Position numbers and translations under genes: made by a program. A stretch of DNA of 64,000 nucleotides from Rhizophagus clarus (taxonomy: Eukaryota > Glomeromycota > Glomeromycetes > Glomerales > Glomeraceae), in the NCBI GenBank assembly GCA_015698045.1, contig BLAL01000033.1, positions 151,225-215,224 of the forward strand, given 5' to 3'. The notes beneath the pieces were generated by a model. It saw nothing but the letters and a program-made list of their open reading frames with translations, made no database searches and was not told where the DNA came from. Positions 56,550 to 64,000 of this stretch are shown in pieces. How positions within the stretch are numbered: the first letter of the stretch is position 1; each line of letters starts with the position of its first letter.

Positions 56550-58440
56550 CCTTAATGGGTATATTAGCTCTTTGTCCACAGAACATTAATGGTAATTTCG
56601 AGCAATATTAACGGTTACAAGTAAAGAAACTTTATATGAATATCGTGATCACAGGACATAAACGGATTTTCGGGATAATTGATCAGGAGAAAAAATTTGT
56701 TAATGGTTACATAATCAGGGTTGAAGAATTATACTGTACGTACTATATTATGCTGTCCTAATACTTAAATAGAGTACATTTTTTCATATGTTTAATATAT
56801 TATATATTTATTTTAATAATTAGGATTGTTCTTTTAATCTAATCTAAATAGAAAAAATATTATATTAAATATTTAACAGTGCAATATTAATGCAATGTTT
56901 ACAGTACATTGATGAAATTTTGGGCAATGGAAAAATTGCGGTTACATGTAAGGTGATCGCAGGACATAAATAGAAATTTAGATCAAAAAATTGGTCAGAA
57001 AAATTTTGTCAACAGTTCTGTTGATTCTTTATCTGCAAAAGATCTTTATTTGCAGCACATTGGTGAAATCTAGGGTAATGATCTGAAAAATTTGACATGA
57101 ATATCGTGGTTGCAATAAATAAATAGAAATTTAGATCAATAATTGATCGGAAAAAATTATTAATGGTTACATTGATTTTTTATCTGCAGCGCATTGATAG
57201 AATTCAGGGGTAATCTGAAAAATTTGACATGAATATCGTGATCGCAAGACATAAACGGATTTTCGGGATAATTGATCAGGAGAAAAAATTTGTTAATGTT
57301 TACATAATCAGGGTTGAAGAATTATACTGTACGTACTATATTACTATGCTGTCCTAATACTTAAATAGAGTACATTTTTTCATATGTTTAATATATTATA
57401 TATTTATTTTAATAATTAGGATTGATAATAAATTATTAACTATTCTTTTAATCTTAATAGAAAAAATATTATATTAAATATTTAACAGTACAATATTAGT
57501 GCAATGTATACAGTAAATTGATGAAATTTTGGGAAATGGAAAAATTGCGGTTACATGTAAGGTGATCGCAGGACATGAACAGAAATTTAGATCAACAAAT
57601 TGATCAGAAAAAAATTTTGTCAACAGTTCTGTTGATTCTTTATCTGCAAAAGATCTTTATCTGCAGCACATTTGTGGAATCTAGGGTAATGATCTGAAAA
57701 ATTTGGCATGAATATCGTGGTCGCAATAAATAAATAGAAATTTAGATCAATAATTGACCGGAAAAAAATTGTTAATGATTACATTGATTTTTTATCTGCA
57801 GCGCATTGATAGAATTCAGGGGTAATCTGAAAAATTTGACATGAATATCGTGATCGCAGGACATAAACAGATTTTCGGGATAATTGATCAGGAGAAAAAT
57901 TTGTTAATGGTTACATAATCAGGGTTGAAGAATTATACTGTACGTACTATATTATGCTGTCCTAATACTTAAATAGAGTACATTTTTTCATAAGTTTAAT
58001 ATATTATATATTTATTTTAATAATTAGGATTGATAATAAATTATTAACTATTCTTTTAATCTTAATAGAAAAAATATTATATTAAATATTTAACAGTGCA
58101 ATATTAGTGCAATGTAAAGTAAATTGATGAAATTTTGGGAAATGGAAAAATTGCGGTTACATGTAAGGTGATCGCAGGACATGAACAGAAATTTAGATCA
58201 AAAAATTGATCGGAAAAAAATTTTGTCAACAGTTCTGTTGATTCTTTATCTGCAAAAGATCTTTATCTGTAGCACATTGGTGGAATCTAGGGTAATGATC
58301 TGAAAAATTTGACATGAATATCGTGGTCACGATAAATAAATGGAAATTTAGATCAATAATTGATCAGGAAAAAAAATTGTTAATGGTTACATTGATTTTT
58401 ATCTGCAGCGCATTGACAGAATTTGTTACATTAGTTCTCT
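56550..58440. repeat. About 600-bp tandem repeat in the left foldback arm
   Basis: The phrase ATAATCAGGGTTGAAG occurs at 56711, 57304 and about 57915, giving periods of 593 and 611. Each unit contains GTACGTACTATATT, an AT-rich block ending TTTTAATAATTAGGATTG, then GATCGCAGGACAT and TCTGTTGATTCTTTATCTGC. The units are highly similar, so the expansion is recent or homogenised. Confidence 0.85.
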
Positions 58441-58691
58441 ATCTCGGAATTATGTAATGAAGTTTTAAAAAAAACTTTTCAAGTTGTTGACCCAAATTTC
58501 CTTTTATATAGTGCAGTCATGATATCACAGTCGTAATATTATAAAAAAATTTACTTTGTGCTTTTTTCCCAAAGAATTCAATTGATATTTTTTTTAAAGT
58601 TTGACTGTCCATATCTTATCAGTTACATATAAAAATACCACATCTCAGATCAGAGTTTTTAGATTTCTAATAAAAAAAAGATAGAAAGAAA

Positions 58692-58963
58692 ATGTCCTCT
58701 CCCAAACCTAGTAGAGAAGAAACAGGTATAAAAAAAAAATACCTGGTATATTAATTCATTAAATAACGTATGATAATATTCAAATAGTTTCTTTCATATA
58801 TAGATAATATGATATTGATCTCGCTAGACGATCTAATAAAAGAACAAACCCGATCGAACGATCTTCTCCAGACCAACATTAAAAAGAAACAGAAACGTCC
58901 GTCTCGTAACAACCGAGCGAAGACCATGGGAGATTGGGCTCAGATGGTGAAAAAAGTATGATC
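58692..58963 (+). pseudogene. Broken coding segment inside the foldback element
   Basis: Exon-like pieces read MSSPKPSREETG (58692-), a GTATAA donor, a short intron ending in ATATAG near 58802, then IDLARRSNKRTNPIERSSPD, and after a TAA, KETETSVS, another TAA and QPSEDHGRLGSDGEKS. Both stops would be Gln (CAA) before a C to T change. The composition is hydrophilic and unrecognised. It may be captured cargo. Confidence 0.45.
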
Positions 58964-60208
58964 ATTTGATTCTTTAATATTTTGTGATAATTTGAAATAT
59001 TTAACACTTTAAAATTATTTGTTAGAATTGATATTGCCATTATATGAAATTAATATCTCATTAATATTATATCCACCTTCTTTTCAATTTATTTCAATAA
59101 AAAATAAATCTTATGTAATTTTATAATTGTATATATCCGTAAAGCTCACAACTAGTGATTTTATCATAATAATTGATTGTAATAATTTAAAATCATAAAA
59201 ATCAAAATTTCATATAAACTGGAATACGAATTGCTAACAATTTTTTTCTGATCATTTGTCTTGTCTAAATGTGCTGCGATCACGATATTCTTAAAATGTA
59301 ATGTCAATTTTTCAGAAAAACTTTGTTAACCAATTTCCGTTATGTCCAGCAGCCTATATAAATTTCTTTACATGTAATCGTCAAAACATCAATCCTAAAT
59401 TCAAGAGCTTTGTTAACCCAAATTTCTATAGTTACGATGTTGTTCATTATATAATTCATTAGTTAATGTAACTAACTATTAACGAATTTTTTTTCCGATC
59501 AATTATCCCAAAATTCGATGATCTAAATTTCCGCTTATGTCCTGCGGTCATAATATTCATATAAATTCCTTTACATATAACCGTTAAAGAAGTCAACTCT
59601 TCAAATCATTGCCTCAAAACTTCGTTAATGCATTGTAAGTAAAGAACCAATGTAGCCATTAAGAAAATTTCCGATCAATTCAAATTTCCGTTTATGTTCC
59701 GCGGTCACAATATTCATACAAAATTTCTTTGCATGTCGATTTTCCCAAAATTTAAGAAATTAGTAATCTAAATTTCCGTTTATGTTCTGCAGTCACGCAC
59801 GATATTCATACAAAATTTCTTTGCATGTAACTGTTGTTAACACGTCAATTTTAGATCATTTTCCCCAAGATTTCCATTAATGTACTGTGATCCAAGAACT
59901 AATGTAACCATTGACAATTTTTTTTTCTCGAAATTTCAATATAAATTTCCGTTTATAAATTTCCGTTTATGTCCTGCGGTCACGATTTCATACAAATTTC
60001 TTTACATGTAACCAGATCATTGCCCAAAATTTCCGTTAATGAGAAATTTGTTAACCCAAAATTTCCGTTTATGTGCTGCGGTCGCGATACTATGATTTCC
60101 AATTAAAAATATTATAAAAGCAGTTAATGAATTAAATACACAAACGCGCATGGACATTTTTTAAATTTACTCATTTTATTATTCCTTATTATAATTATTA
60201 TCATAGCC

Positions 60209-63200
60209 ATGTTACGAAATAAACCTTGAAAAGCGAATATTGCTACATTACCTTTTCGTATCCGTAATAATTTTAGAAGGTTGCCCAACAGATTTTTATT
60301 ATCGGATAATGATGACAATGAAAAAATGGTACAAAAAGATTTTGAAGATGATAATATTAGCGGCGAAGAGTATAATGAATATGGCGACGGAGATGATGAT
60401 TTAGAACAACGAAGCGATGATGATCATATAGAACAGCGAAGCGATAATGGTGATGATTTAGAACAACAAAGCGATGATGATCATATAGAACAGCGAAGCG
60501 ATAATGGTGATGATTTAGAACAACGAAGCGATGATGATCATATAGAACAGCGAAGCGATAATGGTGATGATTTAGAACAACGAAGCAATGATGATCATTT
60601 AGAACAACGAAGCGATAATGATCATTTAGAACAATGAAACGATAATGATGATGATTTAGAACAACGAAGCAATAATGAAGAAGGTGATACCAACATGATT
60701 TCAACATCATCAGAGAATGAAACAGAAAGCGATTATATAATGTCCTTAGAAAGTGATGAAGAATATGAAACAATGTCGTCAGATAATGAAGAAAGACATG
60801 ATTCTGATATCTCAGAAGAAAAGCTATTTGTTGATGAAGCATTGGCTAAAGATAAGTTACCATCTTATGATGGTGATTTTGCTCCATATTTTCAAAATTT
60901 AACTACTGCTGCCTTATTTTGTTGGATTTATAAGCATAATATTTTAACAAATGCATATGAAGATCTTGTTGACATTATCATGAGACCAGAATTTAATAGA
61001 GATCATATTGTAAAGAATATTCGGAGATTTCGAGCATGGAGGGAGCGTCTTCCTCTTCCCTCAATATCAGCAAAATCTATCTCAATTTCATCAAAAAAAA
61101 CACCATCAACTTTAAAGGATTCAAAGATGGCATATCAACTTTCAATAAGTGATATCATTTGGAATGTTCTTAACAACCCATCACTATTAAAGGAAATGTA
61201 TTTTGGTGCTGGTGTCGATTCAAAAACAAAATCCGAGTACTGGCATGGTACCTTATGGGCAGAGTCACCTCTTTTCGGTCAAGAACAATTAATGATATCA
61301 GGGGGTAATTATTTATTAAATGCAAGCTGATGGTAGAGAGGCGAAGCAATAAAGTACAAGAGACTAACACTTTTTTCATATGTATATAATAGAGATATAC
61401 CAATGCGGCGATTTTGTTTACTATTATGACAATGAGCGAAAACTTGGCAGATTGAGAGCGATATTATTAAATGAAGAGAACCAACAGTATCGGCTGAGAA
61501 TCCAAAAAGTTCTAGATTATAGTGACTTGCCTGGAACTTTTAAGGGAGAATTAAGACAAAATCGCTCTCTTTCCGGAGAAGTTTGGTTACAAGATGAACC
61601 ATTCTTGACAATAACAACATCACAAATTTCAGAAAAGGTTGCTGCAGATACACTACGAATTACCAAAATACTTTATAAACATCATACACACTGGCGCATT
61701 CGTGATGCAATGTTCTCTTATCAACATCCTTCAGAATATATTTCCATAAGGCAGCCACCATCTCCAACAATTCCGGTTTATAAGCTGTTTTTGGACATAT
61801 ACTACGATGATTTTGGAACATTTAGGAATGTTTATCATTCGTTAGGAGGTGTTTATGTGCAGTTTGGAAATATGCCTGCCCGTCAAAGAAAGTTGCTCAA
61901 AAATCACTTTGTTCTCGGGTTTGTTCCTTTCGGTGGTAATTTCAATGAATTCATGTTGCCATTTATTTCTGAAATGAAAGAATTCGAACAAGGAAAATTA
62001 ATGGAAGTGAATGGCCAAGATGCTTGGGTGATAGCCGGTTTAGGTGTCGTAACTGCTGATTTACCACAAGGGAATGACATGTGTGGTGTATTACGACATA
62101 ATGCCAATAAAGGTTGCCGCACTTGTACAGCCTCTCGAGAATCACTTACCAACTTCTCTCAGGATGTACCAGCAACATCAAGATATCATCACATCACTGA
62201 CGATCAATTTAAAGAGATATTTAACGAACCTGCTACCACAAGGCAAAGACGACTTTGTACTGAGTTTGGACTAAGAACAAGGCCTAGCATTTTGGATAGG
62301 CTGCTAAGAGAAAGGCATCTACAGACACCTCAAGATGTATATCATGCAACTGCTGGGAAGATTGGAACGACTTCTTAAATTAACGTATGATCTTTGAATT
62401 TAATTAACTTTAGCTAGATACTGTAACGAACAAAATCTTTTAATAAAGCTTTTTGATTTCCACAGGTGCGAATTATTTTCACAAAAAGGAGAGGACGAGT
62501 TTATCAAAAGCCTGGAGAACTTTGAAAAACCAAAAAATGGTCCTCGTTTGCCAAATCCAATAGTCACAATGCTAGTTTTCATGATGTCTGACTATCTTAG
62601 GCTCGCTATGATAATGCCGTTTTATACTTAATAGTTTTTTAGAAACATCAAGCTTAAAGGAAAATGAATCCAGAAGCATTCTGCCGACGAATTCAAGAAT
62701 CACGCATTAACATGGCGAAAAATGTAATAATTGCTTGTTGGGGTATATGTAGCAAAACAATGAGAATGGTTTTTGGAAAAGGCAAGTTACATTAGATTCG
62801 TATGACGAATTACAAAAATGCCTTGAAGAAGAAATGAAAATTCTTCCAAAGGTACAATTATTCATAATTCTTATATAATTTTTTATTTTTTATTTATCAA
62901 TATATAAAATATTATTTAATAATGTGGCTTTAGGTTTTCCCTGGAATTTTGCTAACTTACCAAACCTGCATATCAATATCCACTGCTGGTGCATGCAAGG
63001 ACTTATGGTACTCTTATAAACACTCAAGTTGGTATCAAAAAGATGTTGCATCAGATCTTTAAAGCAATGGTACCATGAACAAATTGCAAGAATGTCGAGC
63101 TAGACTTGTTTAAGCGGTATACTACGCCTCTTTGCAATTCGTCATTTAGTAGATGGAGGCGCAGATCAAAGTTATCACAACCTTGTAGAGGTTTCGCTAC

Positions 63201-63862
63201 TATGTCCTCAAATTTTAGAAATATTTATTGACTAATTGGTATATTACTGAAGACAAGGTATCAAATGAACAAGAACCGGAAGAAAATGAAGAGGTTTGTA
63301 TTACAATTTTTAATAAATAATATTTCTGCAATTATTAACGTAATTTATTTATATAGCGATTTCATCTCCAGTGGATTTTATTACAAATAATTATCTTAAA
63401 GAGGAGCTTGTCCCGTCAGGATCGTGAAAAGTATCCATGAAAATTTGCCAAATTTCAAATCTGAGCTGCTTCTTTCATTTATGGACATTGGACAAAAGTC
63501 AGCTCTTATATATTCTCAAATGGGCTGGTATGAATTGGCGACATACACTATGGAGAAAGCGATGGCGTCTTTTCCAAAGTACATCTTCATATTGGTGACG
63601 TCCGTAACAATACACGAGGAAGACAGTGGTGAATGTTATGCGATTATAAAAGGGATCTTCAAATACAAAGGCAATGATGATAAATATTATGCCTTTATTA
63701 CAATTGATTGGTTTTGACAATATTAACAGAATTCACAACGTATTGAAATGTCCTCTTTTTCGCATTCAGACAAGCCAAGACATTCGCTGGAGAAGAATCT
63801 TCCCGATATCAATAATTGACCACGTACAGAAAGTTCACTTTGTCTATGATAACGAAAATTGA
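60209..63862 (+). pseudogene. CACTA/Tnp2-like transposase with BAH-like segment, decayed
   Basis: The N-terminus (ATG 60209, TGA at 60227) is followed by an acidic repeat (LEQRSDDDHIEQRSDNGDD; a TGA at 60635 replaces the CGA of the other units). Next is a conserved block, FAPYFQNLTTAALFCWIYKH and IIWNVLNNPSLL (60860-61200). After broken sequence, a BAH-like stretch appears (CGDFVYYYDNERKLGRLRAI). The catalytic region follows: FLDIYYDDFGTFRNVYHSLG, FVLGFVPFGGNFNEFM, ADLPQGNDMCGVLRHNANKG and CRTC, as in Tnp2-type proteins. The C-terminal part (63427-63862) has ECYAIIKGIFKYKGNDDKYY and RRIFPISIIDHVQKVHFVYD. Frameshifts and stops are frequent from 62380 to 63400. Ends were not found; it may extend beyond the window. 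Confidence 0.8.
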
Positions 63863-64000
63863 TTTGGTGGATAAAAAATAATTATTATTTTACGGCTATA
63901 TAGCTTTATTTAGTAAATATTATGTTAATAAATTTACAATATAAATATAAGTTTATACTACGTTTACTCATTAAATTCATTATTGTTTAACAAATCAAAA
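63863..64000. other. AT-rich end of window, no gene
   Basis: Nothing recognisable; presumably the 3' region of the CACTA-like gene. Confidence 0.4.

Larger units (their letters stand above)
56285..60095. mobile_element. Foldback-like element with long repetitive inverted arms
   Basis: The left end (ATCGTGACCGCAGCACATAA near 56292) is the inverse of the right end (TTATGTGCTGCGGTCGCGAT, written with one variant, near 60078). Both arms are made of many copies of a phrase built on GACATAAACGGAAATTT, TTAATGGTTACAT and TTACATGTAAAGAAA, forward in the left arm (56300-58440) and reversed in the right (59270-60085). There is no transposase. A broken two-exon coding segment (58692-58963) sits in the middle. 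Exact termini and the target duplication could not be fixed. Confidence 0.65.

Noticed and set aside
1..64000. tRNA, rRNA or snRNA genes
   Set aside because: I looked for GGTTCRA-type B boxes in tRNA context and rRNA-like GC-rich blocks and saw none; a covariance search would be decisive.

Overview
The window looks like a transposon-packed compartment of a very AT-rich filamentous fungal nuclear genome. Genes are split by 45-110 bp introns with GT..AG ends, and almost every recognisable protein is a DNA-transposon transposase or a gene carried beside one. The families present (Plavaka/CACTA-like, Tc1/mariner, hAT with BED finger, TTAA-inserting DDE elements, SAM-domain and trihelix cargo genes) and the base composition fit Glomeromycotina, most like Rhizophagus. 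That is my inference; no rRNA, tRNA or intact housekeeping gene is present to confirm it.

Layout. 327-15264 is a 14.9 kb Plavaka-like element (2-bp TT duplication) with a transposase gene (984-3863, minus) and a divergently transcribed accessory gene (4899-14798, plus). An 8.1 kb Tc1/mariner element (6051-14134, TA duplication) sits in intron 4 of that accessory gene. A third element (7028-11333, TTAA duplication) sits in an intron of the Tc1 transposase. A second copy of the Plavaka-like element lies inverted at 31344-38326 (TA duplication) without the two guests, and so supplies the empty site. Between the copies are a decayed hAT element with a 260-bp MITE (15676-18590), a Tc1 tail convergent with a zinc-knuckle pseudogene (18587-19585), a decayed CACTA-like transposase (20470-23697), a trihelix/Arg-rich gene (24491-25172), a small basic-protein gene, a His/Ser/Arg-rich pseudogene (27022-29493), and minisatellites.

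From 38.3 to 47 kb there are decayed repeats, a hAT pseudogene, two GATATC-rich satellites with a second MITE, an orphan WD40 fragment resembling the last blade of Cdc20/Cdh1, and a Pro/Gln-repeat gene whose promoter and first exon are duplicated nearby. At 47822-49521 an intact zinc-knuckle gene again converges on a Tc1 transposase tail. From 49794 to 56132 there is an apparently intact six-exon gene (384 aa). Its 66-bp third intron holds a complete 4.76 kb hAT element with exact 8-bp duplications; that element encodes both an essentially intact transposase and an intact trihelix/Myb-SANT-like protein. The window closes with a foldback-like element with long repetitive inverted arms (about 56285-60095) and a decayed CACTA/Tnp2-like gene with a possible BAH-like segment (60209-63862).

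Common themes. (1) DNA transposons here repeatedly carry a second gene: divergent in the Plavaka-like element, convergent in the Tc1 elements, co-directional in the hAT. (2) The three best-resolved insertions are all in introns. (3) The inactivating stops are mostly transitions; comparing the two Plavaka copies shows several CGA to TGA changes, as expected from deamination of methylated CpG.
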